From assembly GCA_947259365.1 (NCBI GenBank), contig CAMYMC010000030.1, positions 62,001-126,000 of the forward strand: a stretch of 64,000 bases of DNA, read 5' to 3'. The notes under the pieces were generated by a model. The model saw nothing but the letters and a program-made list of their open reading frames with translations, was not told the origin of the DNA and made no database searches. This document shows positions 42,044 through 50,222 of this stretch, one piece after another. Position numbers and translations under genes: made by a program. Numbering within the stretch: the stretch's first letter is position 1; the number at the start of each line of letters is the position of its first letter. Origin of the DNA: an uncultured Acidimicrobiaceae bacterium (GTDB lineage: Bacteria > Actinomycetota > Acidimicrobiia > Spongiisociales > UBA5794).

Positions 42044-42910
42044 ATGGACGAGCGCACGGACACGACGGTCTGCTACCGGCATCCCAACCGCCCCACCCGG
42101 CTGCGGTGTTCCGAGTGTGAACGTCCCATCTGTTTCGAGTGCTCCCACGACGCCGCGGTGGGCCAGAAATGCCCGGAGTGTGCGAGGCCACAGGGCCGCT
42201 ACCGCGTGGTCACCGCCCGGGAGAGTCTCGCCGGGCCGTCGTTCGCGACGACGCCGGTCACGTTCTCGATCATCGCGGTCGCGGTCGCCATCTACGTGCT
42301 CATGTTCCTCTCCCGCGACTTCGAGGTGGAGCTCATCCAGCGGTTCGCCTCGGTCAACGTCCTCATCGACCAGGGTGAGTGGTGGCGGGTGCTCACCGCC
42401 GCCTTCCTCCACGGGTCGCTGTGGCACGTGGGATTCAACATGTACGCCCTGTACCTCTTCGGGCCGCGGCTCGAGCGTGAGGTCGGGAGCGCCGCGTTCG
42501 CCGCCCTCTACTTCGCCGCGGCGGCGGGCGGCGGCGCGGCGTCGTCGATCCTGGGACCCGACTTCGTCGCTATCCGGGCCGGACTCGTGCCGACCGTCGC
42601 CCTCGGCGCCAGCGGGGCGATCTTCGGGCTCTTCGGGGCCTGGATGTTCGTGGCGTACAAGCTGCGATCGACACCGGCCGGTCGCTCGATGTTCAACCAG
42701 CTCGGGGTGCTCCTGCTCATCAACCTCGCCCTGCCGCTCGCGATCCCCAACATCGACTGGCGGGCGCACCTCGGCGGGCTGGTGACGGGGATCCTTGTCG
42801 CCTGGCTGTGGTCGGTCATGGCCGCGGGCAAGCCCGGGGCGAGGGTGATCAGGACGGTGATCGGGACCGCGGCGCTGGTCGTGGCGCTCGGTCTCGTCAT
42901 CGCGCTCTGA
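42044..42910 (+). CDS. Rhomboid-family serine protease with N-terminal zinc-binding domain
   Basis: 288-residue intramembrane protease. Residues ~10-45 carry Cys/His pairs (CYRHPNRPTRLRCSECERPI, then CFECSH, KCPECARP) of a B-box-like zinc domain. Six helices follow: FSIIAVAVAIYVLMFL (~68), HGSLWHVGFNMYALYLFG with the oxyanion His/Asn, catalytic Ser in VALGASGAIFGLFGAW (GASG, ~190) and catalytic His in WRAHLGGLVTG (~246). Both catalytic residues are present, so activity is likely. Substrates unknown. Lies just upstream of purF. Confidence 0.94.
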   Translation: MDERTDTTVCYRHPNRPTRLRCSECERPICFECSHDAAVGQKCPECARPQGRYRVVTARESLAGPSFATTPVTFSIIAVAVAIYVLMFLSRDFEVELIQRFASVNVLIDQGEWWRVLTAAFLHGSLWHVGFNMYALYLFGPRLEREVGSAAFAALYFAAAAGGGAASSILGPDFVAIRAGLVPTVALGASGAIFGLFGAWMFVAYKLRSTPAGRSMFNQLGVLLLINLALPLAIPNIDWRAHLGGLVTGILVAWLWSVMAAGKPGARVIRTVIGTAALVVALGLVIAL

Positions 42911-42938
42911 CGTCCCCCGGCTTCTCGGCGGCTGCGCG

Positions 42939-42944
42939 TACAAT
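42939..42944 (+). promoter_or_regulatory. -10 element TACAAT upstream of purF
   Basis: Near-consensus -10 box 9 bases before GTG 42954, giving an almost leaderless transcript. Confidence 0.5.
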
Positions 42945-42953
42945 CGCCGAACA

Positions 42954-44363
42954 GTGGTGACGCCTCCCGCACTCCCCGACCGGCCCGGCGAGGCTTGCGG
43001 GGTGTTCGGCATCTTCGCCCCGGGCCTCGATGCGGCGCGCCTCGCGTACTTCGGGCTGTTCGCGCTCCAGCACCGCGGCCAGGAGAGTGCGGGGATCGCC
43101 GTCTCGGACGGCGAGACGATCACCGTCTACAAGGACCTCGGCCTCGTCGACCATGTGTTCGACGAGCGGACGCTCGCCGGCCTCGCCGGCGACATCGCCG
43201 TCGGCCACACCCGGTACTCGACGACGGGGTCACCGGTGTGGGAGAACTCGCAGCCGGTGTACCGGGCCGTCGGCAGCAACGGGATCGCTCTGTCCCACAA
43301 CGGCAACCTCACGAACACCCCGGTGCTCGCCGACGAACTCGGCAAGCTCTTCGCGACGACCGACTCGGAGCTGATGACCGAGGCCATCGCCCAGTCGATG
43401 GAAGAGGGTTCCGGGCTCGCCGACGCCGTCGAGACCGCAGCACGGCGCTTCGAGGGGGCGTTCACCCTGGCGGTGATGGATCGCGACCACCTGGTCGCGA
43501 TCCGTGACCGCCACGGCTTTCGCCCGCTGTGTCTCGGACGCCACGACGGCGGGTGGGTCGTCGCCTCGGAGACGGCGGCGCTCGACCTGCTCGGGGCGGT
43601 GTACGTGCGCGACGTCGCGGCGGGAGAGATGGTGGTCATAGGGCCCGGCGGCATCGAGAGCCGGCACCCGTTCGAGGAGAGCGCCGCCAGGCTGTGCCTC
43701 TTCGAGTTCGTGTACTTCGCCCGGCCGGACTCCATGCTCTACGGCACCAACGTCCACGCTGCCCGCCGCCGGATGGGAGAACGCCTCGCCGCTCAGGCGC
43801 CCGCCGCGGCCGACGTCGTCGTCCCCGTTCCCGAGTCCGGCATCCCGGCGGCGCAGGGGTACGCAGCTCACAGCGGCATCCCGTACTCGGACGGCCTCGT
43901 CAAGAACCGCTACGTGGGACGCACGTTCATCAATCCCGCCCAGTCGATGCGCGACCGTGGCGTCCGGCTCAAACTGAACCCCATGCCGGGTGAACTCGCC
44001 GGCAGGCGCGTCGTTCTCATCGACGACTCGATCGTGCGCGGCTCGACAACCCGCCAGCTCGTGGCGATGGTCCGCGACGCCGGCGCCGTCGAGGTGCACC
44101 TCCGGATCTCGTCACCGCCGTACCGCTGGCCGTGTTTCTACGGGATGGACACGGGGGATCGCTCGACACTGCTCGCCGCCGAGCGCAGCGAAGACGAGAT
44201 CAGGGACTTCCTCGGAGCCGACACGCTCGCCTTTCTCGAGCTCGGGTCCCTCATCGAGGCGACCGAAGCCCCCGCCGACGGGTTCTGCAGCGCCTGTCTC
44301 TCCGGCGACTATCCGACCGAGGTGCCGGCGACGGGGGACAAGTTCCTCCTGGAACGGTCCTGA
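42954..44363 (+). CDS. purF: Amidophosphoribosyltransferase
   Basis: First step of purine synthesis: PRPP + glutamine to phosphoribosylamine. 469 residues. A short propeptide (~14 residues) precedes the catalytic Cys of GEACGVFGIF, so N-terminal processing is expected. Glutaminase segments ALQHRGQESAGIAV and GHTRYSTTG; phosphoribosyltransferase motif VVLIDDSIVRGST (~358). Cysteines in RLCLFEF, WPCFYGMD and FCSACLSGDYP match the Fe-S ligands of the B. subtilis type. Start GTG 42954 (or 42957). One base to purM. Confidence 0.96.
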   Translation: MVTPPALPDRPGEACGVFGIFAPGLDAARLAYFGLFALQHRGQESAGIAVSDGETITVYKDLGLVDHVFDERTLAGLAGDIAVGHTRYSTTGSPVWENSQPVYRAVGSNGIALSHNGNLTNTPVLADELGKLFATTDSELMTEAIAQSMEEGSGLADAVETAARRFEGAFTLAVMDRDHLVAIRDRHGFRPLCLGRHDGGWVVASETAALDLLGAVYVRDVAAGEMVVIGPGGIESRHPFEESAARLCLFEFVYFARPDSMLYGTNVHAARRRMGERLAAQAPAAADVVVPVPESGIPAAQGYAAHSGIPYSDGLVKNRYVGRTFINPAQSMRDRGVRLKLNPMPGELAGRRVVLIDDSIVRGSTTRQLVAMVRDAGAVEVHLRISSPPYRWPCFYGMDTGDRSTLLAAERSEDEIRDFLGADTLAFLELGSLIEATEAPADGFCSACLSGDYPTEVPATGDKFLLERS

Positions 44364-44364
44364 C

Positions 44365-45384
44365 GTGGCGACGTACCACGACGCCGGCGTGGATCGCGAC
44401 GCCGCGGACACACTCGTCGACCGGATCCGGCCCATCGTCACCAAGACGTGGCACGAGGGCGTCGTGAGCGGCTTCGGCGGCTTCGCCACGGGGATCGAGA
44501 TACCTGCCGGCTACGACGATCCGGTGCTGATGCTGACGACGGACGGCGTCGGCACGAAGGCCGCCCTCGCTCGCGATGCCGGGCGGATCGACGGGCTGGG
44601 GTGGGACCTCGTCGCCATGTGTGTCGACGACCTCGCCGCCGCCGGCGCGATGCCAATCGCCATGACCGACTACCTCGCCGTCGGCAGGATCGAGCCCGCC
44701 CGCGAGGAACGGCTCGTCTCGTCGATCGCGACCGCGTGCTCTGCGGCCGGAATCGCGTTGCTCGGCGGCGAGACTGCAGAGCATCCCGGTGTCATGGGCA
44801 TCGGCGACTTCGACCTCGCCGGCGCCGCGCTCGGTGTCGTCGAGCGCGGGCGCGAGATCGACGGCACGGCAATCGTCCCGGGAGACGTGATCGTGGGCAT
44901 CGCGTCTCCCAACCTTCGCTCCAACGGCTTCTCGCTGGTCCGGGCGACCCTCGTCACCGCGCTCGGGCTCGATGGGGAGGTCCCCGGCACCGGTCGCTCC
45001 GTCGCCGAGGTCCTGCTCGAGCCGTCGGTGATCTACTCCCCGCTCGTGACCTGCCTCATCGAGGCCGAGACCGTCCACGGGCTCGCTCACATCACCGGAG
45101 GCGGCCTCCCCACCAACTTGGGTCGGATCCTGCCGGCGGGCAGCGAAGCACGCCTCGATGCGAGGAGCTGGGAACGTCCCGCCGTCTTCGACGCCGTCGC
45201 CGCCGCCGGTGGCGTCGAGACCGACGAGATGTTCCGCACGTTCAACATGGGCATCGGGTTCGCCGTCGTGACGCCGGCGTCGGACGCCGCGGCGGTGGTG
45301 AGCTCGGCCGAAGCGACGGCTCACCGGGCCTGGGTCATCGGCGAGGTGGCCGCGGGCGACGGAACCGTGCACATCGAGGTCTAG
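44365..45384 (+). CDS. purM: AIR synthetase (phosphoribosylformylglycinamidine cyclo-ligase)
   Basis: ATP-dependent closure of the imidazole ring to give AIR. 339 residues: TYHDAGVDRDAADTLVDRI, GGFATGIEIP, MLTTDGVGTKAALA (~58), MCVDDLAAAGAMPIAMTDYLA (within ~90-110), LLGGETAEHPG, LRSNGFSLVR (~185) and HITGGGLPTNLGRILP. GTG 44365 lies one base after the purF stop. Convergent with the secreted protein after a 6-base gap. Confidence 0.96.
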   Translation: MATYHDAGVDRDAADTLVDRIRPIVTKTWHEGVVSGFGGFATGIEIPAGYDDPVLMLTTDGVGTKAALARDAGRIDGLGWDLVAMCVDDLAAAGAMPIAMTDYLAVGRIEPAREERLVSSIATACSAAGIALLGGETAEHPGVMGIGDFDLAGAALGVVERGREIDGTAIVPGDVIVGIASPNLRSNGFSLVRATLVTALGLDGEVPGTGRSVAEVLLEPSVIYSPLVTCLIEAETVHGLAHITGGGLPTNLGRILPAGSEARLDARSWERPAVFDAVAAAGGVETDEMFRTFNMGIGFAVVTPASDAAAVVSSAEATAHRAWVIGEVAAGDGTVHIEV

Positions 45385-45390
45385 GCGACG

Positions 45391-46071
45391 CTAGCGCCGG
45401 GCCCGGCGGCGCCGCTTCACGACGCGAGACGCTCCCCGGATCTGCTTTCGTCCCCGCAGCTCGGCACGGGCGCGCTGGCGCGACATGCCGCCGTTGTTGG
45501 CCGCAGCCCGCACCCTGGAGCTGGGACGACGCAACGCCCCGAAGTACGCGGCGGCGAGACCGAACATGATGAGCAGCCCGCCGATCGCTGCGATCACCGG
45601 CTCGAGCACGGTGGACTCGGGGGACGACTCGACGGCATCGGGGAGCGGCGCCCGGCCCGTCGCGGTACCCGCCTCGTCGGCCAGGTAGGGGGGGACGACG
45701 AGCGGTGGGCCGGAGTAGAGCCTCGTCCCCGAGCACGCGTCGCTCACGAACGGAGGCCGCCGGTTGTCCGGGAAGAAGATGTACGTCCCCCCCACGTTGA
45801 ACGTCGCCGGGTCCGGGTCTCCCTCGTACCCACCCCTGACCTCGAGCTCCCCAGGGAGATCGTCACCCTTCCATACGGCCGCGACGGCGACGGTGGCGAC
45901 GGTTCTGCCTGCCGAGACCGAGGCAACCGTGCCGATGAACACGATCGACGCCTCCCCGACCGCCTCCTCGAGCGCCGGGGCGCGTTCGCATTCAGCGCCG
46001 GCCGCAGGCGCGTGACCCACGACGCCGACGGCGGCAACCAACGCGAACGCGACCAATCTGCGACCTGCCAT
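45391..46071 (-). CDS. Secreted NTR/TIMP-like domain protein with C-terminal membrane anchor
   Basis: 226 residues: signal peptide (VAFALVAAVGVVGHAPAAGA), then a beta-rich ~110-residue domain (ASIVFIGTVASVSAGRTVAT, WKGDDLPGELEVRGGYEG, TYIFFPDNRRPPF, two cysteines) resembling NTR/TIMP-like modules. A membrane helix follows (~167-185, VIAAIGGLLIMFGLAAAYFG) and a strongly basic tail (RVVKRRRRARR). Likely exported and anchored with the basic tail inside. Function unknown. Faces purM. Confidence 0.75.
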   Translation of the reverse strand: MAGRRLVAFALVAAVGVVGHAPAAGAECERAPALEEAVGEASIVFIGTVASVSAGRTVATVAVAAVWKGDDLPGELEVRGGYEGDPDPATFNVGGTYIFFPDNRRPPFVSDACSGTRLYSGPPLVVPPYLADEAGTATGRAPLPDAVESSPESTVLEPVIAAIGGLLIMFGLAAAYFGALRRPSSRVRAAANNGGMSRQRARAELRGRKQIRGASRVVKRRRRARR

Positions 46072-46127
46072 GAGCTTGCTGTCGGCACGGGCAGGATGCG
46101 ACTGGAGAGAATGCTGGCGGCTCGACC

Positions 46128-46133
46128 TACCCT
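46128..46133 (+). promoter_or_regulatory. -10 element TACCCT, leaderless start of the DUF3052 gene
   Basis: TACCCT is 7 bases before GTG 46141, which is where the conserved family sequence begins. Confidence 0.5.
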
Positions 46134-46140
46134 CGTCGTG

Positions 46141-46557
46141 GTGACGGCCGGCTACTCGGGAACTCCGTTGGCGGCGAAGCTCGGCATCACGACCGGTCAG
46201 GTGCTTGCCGTGCTCGACGATCCCGGAGGTTTCCTCGATCTCTGCGCCCCGCTCCCCGATGGGGTCGAGGTGAAACGAACCGCCCGTGGCAGAGCGGATG
46301 TGGCCGTGGCCTTCGTGCCCGGGAGGGCGGCGCTGCGGCGCCGCCTCGGCTCTGTGGGACGGCTCGTCTTCCCGGCCGGTGCCGTGTGGGTGTGCTGGCC
46401 GAAGCGCGCCTCGGGGGTCGCCACCGATCTCACGGAGGACGTCGTGCGCGGCACCGTCCTGACGAGCGGTCTCGTCGACGTCGAGGTGGCCGCCATCGAC
46501 GCCACCTGGTCGGGGCTGAAGTTCGTATGGCGCAGGGAGCTCCGCAAGCCGTCGTGA
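46141..46557 (+). CDS. DUF3052 protein
   Basis: 138-residue protein of unknown function, common in actinobacteria. Family landmarks: VTAGYSGTPLAAKLGITTGQ at the N-terminus, PLPDGVEV, a middle hydrophobic strand and the signature WVCWPKRASGVATDLTEDVV (~80-100), then GLVDVEVAAIDATWSGLKFV. In-frame ATGs at 46096 and 46111 exist, but the family begins at TAGYSGTP and a -10 box sits 7 bases from GTG 46141, so that start is preferred. Confidence 0.88.
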   Translation: MTAGYSGTPLAAKLGITTGQVLAVLDDPGGFLDLCAPLPDGVEVKRTARGRADVAVAFVPGRAALRRRLGSVGRLVFPAGAVWVCWPKRASGVATDLTEDVVRGTVLTSGLVDVEVAAIDATWSGLKFVWRRELRKPS

Positions 46558-46561
46558 CGAG

Positions 46562-46579
46562 CGGGAGGCACCCCTCCCG
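46562..46579. terminator. Hairpin between DUF3052 gene and convergent persulfide dioxygenase gene
   Basis: CGGGAGG-CACC-CCTCCCG, perfect 7-bp stem in the 25-base gap between the two stops. Confidence 0.55.
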
Positions 46580-46582
46580 GCT

Positions 46583-47905
46583 TCAGCCCTGCGCGGCGAC
46601 GGCGAGCAGATCGGGGATGCCGCGCCGGTCGAGGACGACCGGGTCGAGGCCGAGCCGCTCGGCGAGACCTGCCGCGATCGTGGCGCGGAAACCGGTCACG
46701 CACCCGAGCCACACCTCCGTACCCGGCTCCAGATCGGCGAGACCGGTCTCGATGTCTGGCGTGTAACAGAGGCGGCTCCCCGGCACGGTCCCCGACTCCC
46801 ATTCCGCCGGTCCCCGGCAGTCGACGAGCAGGGGGGGATCATCCCCGTCGAGCGCCGCCGCCACTTCTTCGACCGTCACGGTCCGGTATGCCCGCGTCGA
46901 GATGCTGCTGAGGTCCCGCACGACTCCGCGCACGTGGTCGAATCCGATACGGATGAACTGGTTGACGACCTCGGTCACGTCCTGGTCGGGGCCGGCAACG
47001 AGCACGACGTCCGTGTCGAACGGCAGCAGCCACCCAGACCAGACGCCGACCGAGTCCGCCTCCGGGATGCCGAGGGAGCCTTCGAGGTGGCCGGCGGCGA
47101 ACCTCTCGCGGGGCCTCACGTCGACGACCGCTGCGCCGTCGGGAATGTCTCCGACGTCGAGCTCGGGAGGAGGTGTGTCGGGCCGGGGCGGCGCAACGAG
47201 GTTGAGCGGCGCCATGTGGGCGTAGTACGCGGGGTAGGGCTGGAGACCCTCGAGCTGGGCCCCGGCGAAGGCCTCGGCGTGCGGATGCATCAGCACGGGG
47301 TTGGCGGCTCGCTCGTCTCCGATCGTCGACGTGTGTCTCCCGGCGCCGCCGGCCGTGCAGAACGATCCCTCGCCGTGGGTCGGGTACAGGCCGACGGGAC
47401 CGGGAAGGGATGCGAGCCGCCTCACCGAGGTGAATTGCAGCCTGGCGAGCTGACGGGCACGGTCGGTGCCGAGCAGATCGGTCCGCCCCGCGGACCCGAC
47501 GAGCAAGGAACCGCCGGAGAACACCGCCAGCGGCACACCGTCGACGAGGACGAGGTACGACGTGTGCTCGGGTGTGTGCCCCGGGGTGTGGATCGGCTCG
47601 ATCACGAGGTCGGCGAGGGTGAGCTCCTCGCCGTGGAACGCCGGCACGTATGCGAACGCAGCACCGGCGGCGGCGGGCAGAACGAGGTCGGCGTCGAAGC
47701 GATCCGCCAGCTCCCGGCCCCCTGAGACGTAGTCGTTGTGGACGTGCGTCTCGAGAACGAGGCCCAGGTCGGCGCCGTCCGCCTCGATCTGGTCGGCAAA
47801 GCGCTCGATGTCGCGCTGGGGGTCGACGACGATCGCGACCCCGTTGTGGGTGAGAACGTACGTCGTGTCCCCGAGGCCCTCGGTTCTGATGCCGGTGATC
47901 TCCAC
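46583..47905 (-). CDS. Persulfide dioxygenase-like MBL protein with two rhodanese domains
   Basis: 440 residues. The N-terminal ~235 form an ETHE1/BaeB-type metallo-beta-lactamase fold: LETHVHNDYVSGG (H-x-H-x-D), THTPGHTPEHTSY, GSAGRTDL and YPTHGEGSFC. Two rhodanese domains follow: the first (DVRPRERFAAGHLEGS) has VAGPDQ where the active Cys should be, so it is probably inactive; the second (DCRGPAEWESGTVPGS) keeps Cys in LGCVTGFRA. The enzyme likely oxidises glutathione or other persulfides in sulfide detoxification. GTG 47905 follows GGAGGG; ATG 48013 is unlikely. Confidence 0.9.
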   Translation of the reverse strand: MEITGIRTEGLGDTTYVLTHNGVAIVVDPQRDIERFADQIEADGADLGLVLETHVHNDYVSGGRELADRFDADLVLPAAAGAAFAYVPAFHGEELTLADLVIEPIHTPGHTPEHTSYLVLVDGVPLAVFSGGSLLVGSAGRTDLLGTDRARQLARLQFTSVRRLASLPGPVGLYPTHGEGSFCTAGGAGRHTSTIGDERAANPVLMHPHAEAFAGAQLEGLQPYPAYYAHMAPLNLVAPPRPDTPPPELDVGDIPDGAAVVDVRPRERFAAGHLEGSLGIPEADSVGVWSGWLLPFDTDVVLVAGPDQDVTEVVNQFIRIGFDHVRGVVRDLSSISTRAYRTVTVEEVAAALDGDDPPLLVDCRGPAEWESGTVPGSRLCYTPDIETGLADLEPGTEVWLGCVTGFRATIAAGLAERLGLDPVVLDRRGIPDLLAVAAQG

Positions 47906-47985
47906 GGTGCCCTCCGCGCGTCGCGCCCCCGGGGGCGAGGATGGTGCCGCCGCCAGGGTACGCGCTCGCCGCCCCTGGCGCGGCA

Positions 47986-47991
47986 TAGGCT
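47986..47991 (+). promoter_or_regulatory. -10 element TAGGCT, leaderless start of mobA
   Basis: TAnnnT box 6 bases before GTG 47998. Confidence 0.45.
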
Positions 47992-47997
47992 GTCCCC

Positions 47998-48600
47998 GTG
48001 GCAGGGACTTCAACCGGGATCATCCTCGCCGGCGGTAGGAGCAGCCGGATGGGGAGGGACAAGGCCCTCGTCGAGCTGGCGGGCCGCCCCCTCATCGAGC
48101 TCGTCGCTGCCGCGATCGACTCCGCCGGCCTCGATGTCGTCGTCGCCGGACCCCCCCGGGACGGCGTCGATCTCCCTGTCGTACCGGATGCGCCCGGGAG
48201 CGGGCCGGTTGCCGGCGTCCTCGGCGCCCTCGACGCCCTCCCCGGCCACGATCTGCTGGTCGTCGCTGTCGATCAGCCGCTGCTGCGTCCCGACACCGTG
48301 CTGGAGCTTCTCGCGACCCCCGGCTCGGTCGTGGCACCGCTCGACGGCGGCGTCCCCCAGGTGACGTGCGCGGTCTACCGGCCGGACGTCGCCGCCACCG
48401 CCCGCACGGTGCTCGCCTCGGCGCGGCCCTCGTTGCGCGCGGTCATCGACAACGCCGGAGCAACCCTCGTCGCCGAGGGAGTGTGGCGATCCTGGGGCGA
48501 GGACGGCAGGTCGTGGGCCAGCGTCGACACCGAGGCGGATCTGGCGGAGATGGAGCGCGCCCTCGGCGGCGGGCCCGGGCCACTACGCTCGCCCTCATGA
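47998..48600 (+). CDS. mobA: Molybdenum cofactor guanylyltransferase
   Basis: Adds GMP to molybdopterin. 200 residues: IILAGGRSSRMGRDKALVEL (nucleotide-binding, ~8-27), VVPDAPGSGPVAGVLGALDA (~61) and VVAVDQPLLRPDT (~88), then the typical C-terminal SWASVDTEADLAE. No other molybdopterin genes are nearby, so assignment rests on sequence; a related MobA-like nucleotidyltransferase cannot be excluded. GTG 47998; its stop overlaps the next gene by ATGA, and that gene also has its own -10 box. Confidence 0.88.
   Translation: MAGTSTGIILAGGRSSRMGRDKALVELAGRPLIELVAAAIDSAGLDVVVAGPPRDGVDLPVVPDAPGSGPVAGVLGALDALPGHDLLVVAVDQPLLRPDTVLELLATPGSVVAPLDGGVPQVTCAVYRPDVAATARTVLASARPSLRAVIDNAGATLVAEGVWRSWGEDGRSWASVDTEADLAEMERALGGGPGPLRSPS
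48584..48589 (+). promoter_or_regulatory. -10 element TACGCT, leaderless start of the enoyl-CoA hydratase gene
   Basis: TAnnnT box 7 bases before ATG 48597, inside the 3' end of mobA. Confidence 0.45.
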
Positions 48601-49439
48601 GCGAGCAACCACTCCCGCATTCCGACGTCATCAGCGTCGAGCGGCGCGGTCGGGTTGCGGTCGTGTGGCTCGACCGGCCTGAGAAGCTCAACGCGATGGC
48701 GCCGGCGTTCTGGGAGGACCTGCCCCGCATCATGGATGCACTCGGGGCCGATGCCGATGTGCGCGCCGTCGTCGTCGCCGCCCACGGCAAGGCCTTCACC
48801 GTCGGTATCGATCTCGAGGCCTTCGGGCCCGAGCTGGCGGCGGGCGCCCTCAGCGGAGACTCGTCGAGCGAGGTCACGGATCGCCGCCGTCTCTACGACA
48901 TGATCACGAGGATGCAACATACGTTCACCGCCGTCGCCGAGTGCCCCAAGCCGGTGATCGTCGCGGTGCACGGGTACTGCATCGGAGGCGGCGTCGACCT
49001 CATCACGGCGTGCGACATCCGTCTGGCGTCTGCGGACGCGGTGTTCTCGGTGCGCGAGACGAAGCTGGCGATGGTCGCCGACGTGGGCACGCTGCAGCGA
49101 CTTCCCACCATCGTCGAGCCGGGACGCGTCGCCGAGATCGTGTACACCGGTCGCGACTTCGGTGCCGACGAGGCGCTCGAGATGGGGCTGGTGAGCCAGG
49201 TGCACCCCGACCGCGACGCCGTCGTCAAGCACGCCCTCGACCTCGCCGACCAGATCGCCGCCAACTCGCCCCTCGCCGTCCAGGGCGCCAAGGCGGTGCT
49301 GGGACGTCGCCGGGCCCGTGTTGGGGAGGAACTCGACTACGTCGCCCTGTGGAACGCGGCGTTCCTCGAGTCGAACGACCTCGCCGAGGCGGTGCGCGCC
49401 TTCACCGAGCAGCGCCCCGCGGAGTTCCGAGGCGACTGA
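48597..49439 (+). CDS. Enoyl-CoA hydratase/isomerase (dienoyl-CoA isomerase-like)
   Basis: 280-residue crotonase. VWLDRPEKLNAM (~25), oxyanion segments HGKAFTVGIDLEAF (~62) and HGYCIGGGVDLITACDIRLA (~121), ETKLAMVADVGTLQRLP with acidic residue D (~152) typical of the ECH1 dienoyl-CoA isomerase group, and GLVSQVHPDRDAV. Acts on fatty or aromatic acyl-CoA; substrate not determined. ATG overlaps the mobA stop. Converges on the sigma factor gene. Confidence 0.92.
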   Translation: MSEQPLPHSDVISVERRGRVAVVWLDRPEKLNAMAPAFWEDLPRIMDALGADADVRAVVVAAHGKAFTVGIDLEAFGPELAAGALSGDSSSEVTDRRRLYDMITRMQHTFTAVAECPKPVIVAVHGYCIGGGVDLITACDIRLASADAVFSVRETKLAMVADVGTLQRLPTIVEPGRVAEIVYTGRDFGADEALEMGLVSQVHPDRDAVVKHALDLADQIAANSPLAVQGAKAVLGRRRARVGEELDYVALWNAAFLESNDLAEAVRAFTEQRPAEFRGD

Positions 49440-49451
49440 GCTCGCCCCGGC

Positions 49452-49688
49452 TCACCCCGCAGCGGCGGTGCCGAGGACCTCCTGGATGCGGGTCACGAGT
49501 TCGGGCGGAACGACGGAGTCGGCGTCGCGAAGTTCGCCGAGACGCGCTTGGGCGTCGACGAGGGCAGCGTAGAGCGGAGGACACGTCGGGCATGTGGCGA
49601 GGTGGGCCTCGACCCCGTGCGCGGTCTTGTGGTCGAGATTCCCGTCGAGGAAGTCCGAGATGTGGCGGCGGGCGTCCCAGCATCGCAT
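49452..49688 (-). CDS. Nested anti-sigma (ZAS-like) ORF from an internal start
   Basis: 78 residues identical to the C-terminus of the sigma-fusion frame. AAAGGAGT (49693-49700) lies 5 bases before ATG 49688, better than the ribosome site of the sigma gene itself. The protein starts MRCWDARRHISDFLDGNLDH with C3, H24, H29, C33 and C36 as candidate zinc ligands. If translated from here it would act as a free anti-sigma factor; whether both products are made cannot be told from sequence. Confidence 0.55.
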   Translation of the reverse strand: MRCWDARRHISDFLDGNLDHKTAHGVEAHLATCPTCPPLYAALVDAQARLGELRDADSVVPPELVTRIQEVLGTAAAG

Positions 49689-50222
49689 GGGCACTCCTTT
49701 GAGCTTGGTGCGCCGCTCGTGGCCCTCGGCGAGGGCGCTGACGAGCATCATCCGGCCCCGGCGTAAGCGCTGCTTGGCGGCGGAGAGCGACACGTCTTGA
49801 AGGTCGGCGATCTCGCGCACGGTGAGTCCTTCCACGTCGTGGAGGGTCACCGCGGTGCGGTAGATGAATGGCAGCCTGACGAGGGCGTCCTCGAGCTCGG
49901 TCCTCGTCGCCGCCCGCTCCGCGACGGCGGCCGGGTCGACGGTGTACCCGTCGTCCTGCCACTTCTCCTCGATCGCCTCGACCGGCACCTCACGTGAGGA
50001 GCGGCGGGCCCGGTCGACGGCGAGGTTGTGGAGAATCCGGCGAAGCCAGGCGAGGAGCGGTGCATCCCCGCGGTACTGGTCTGCCTTCTCGACGGCGCGC
50101 AGGTACGCGTCGTGGACGAGGTCGGCGGCGCCGTGGGGATCGGGGGTCAGACGCGTTGCCAGCTTGTAGAGGGCCGGCAGGTGATCGCCGATCTCGGAGA
50201 GGACCCCGGCCGGCTCGCTCAT
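49452..50222 (-). CDS. ECF-type sigma factor fused in frame to a zinc anti-sigma-like domain
   Basis: 256-residue product. Sigma region 2 lies at ~15-85 (LPALYKLATRLTPDPHGAAD, AYLRAVEKADQYRGDAPLLA) and region 4 at ~115-168 (LVRLPFIYRTAVTLHDVEGL, TVREIADLQDVSLSAAKQRL). With no stop, the frame continues into a ZAS/zf-HC2 domain from residue 179 (MRCWDARRHISDFLDG), whose zinc motif is H-x3-C-x2-C (HLATCPTC). An excellent ribosome site and ATG at the junction (49688) allow a separate anti-sigma product. ATG 50222 overlaps the thioredoxin stop by four bases. The redox-sensitive ZAS motif suggests an SigR/RsrA- or SigE-like stress role (inference). Confidence 0.88.
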   Translation of the reverse strand: MSEPAGVLSEIGDHLPALYKLATRLTPDPHGAADLVHDAYLRAVEKADQYRGDAPLLAWLRRILHNLAVDRARRSSREVPVEAIEEKWQDDGYTVDPAAVAERAATRTELEDALVRLPFIYRTAVTLHDVEGLTVREIADLQDVSLSAAKQRLRRGRMMLVSALAEGHERRTKLKGVPMRCWDARRHISDFLDGNLDHKTAHGVEAHLATCPTCPPLYAALVDAQARLGELRDADSVVPPELVTRIQEVLGTAAAG

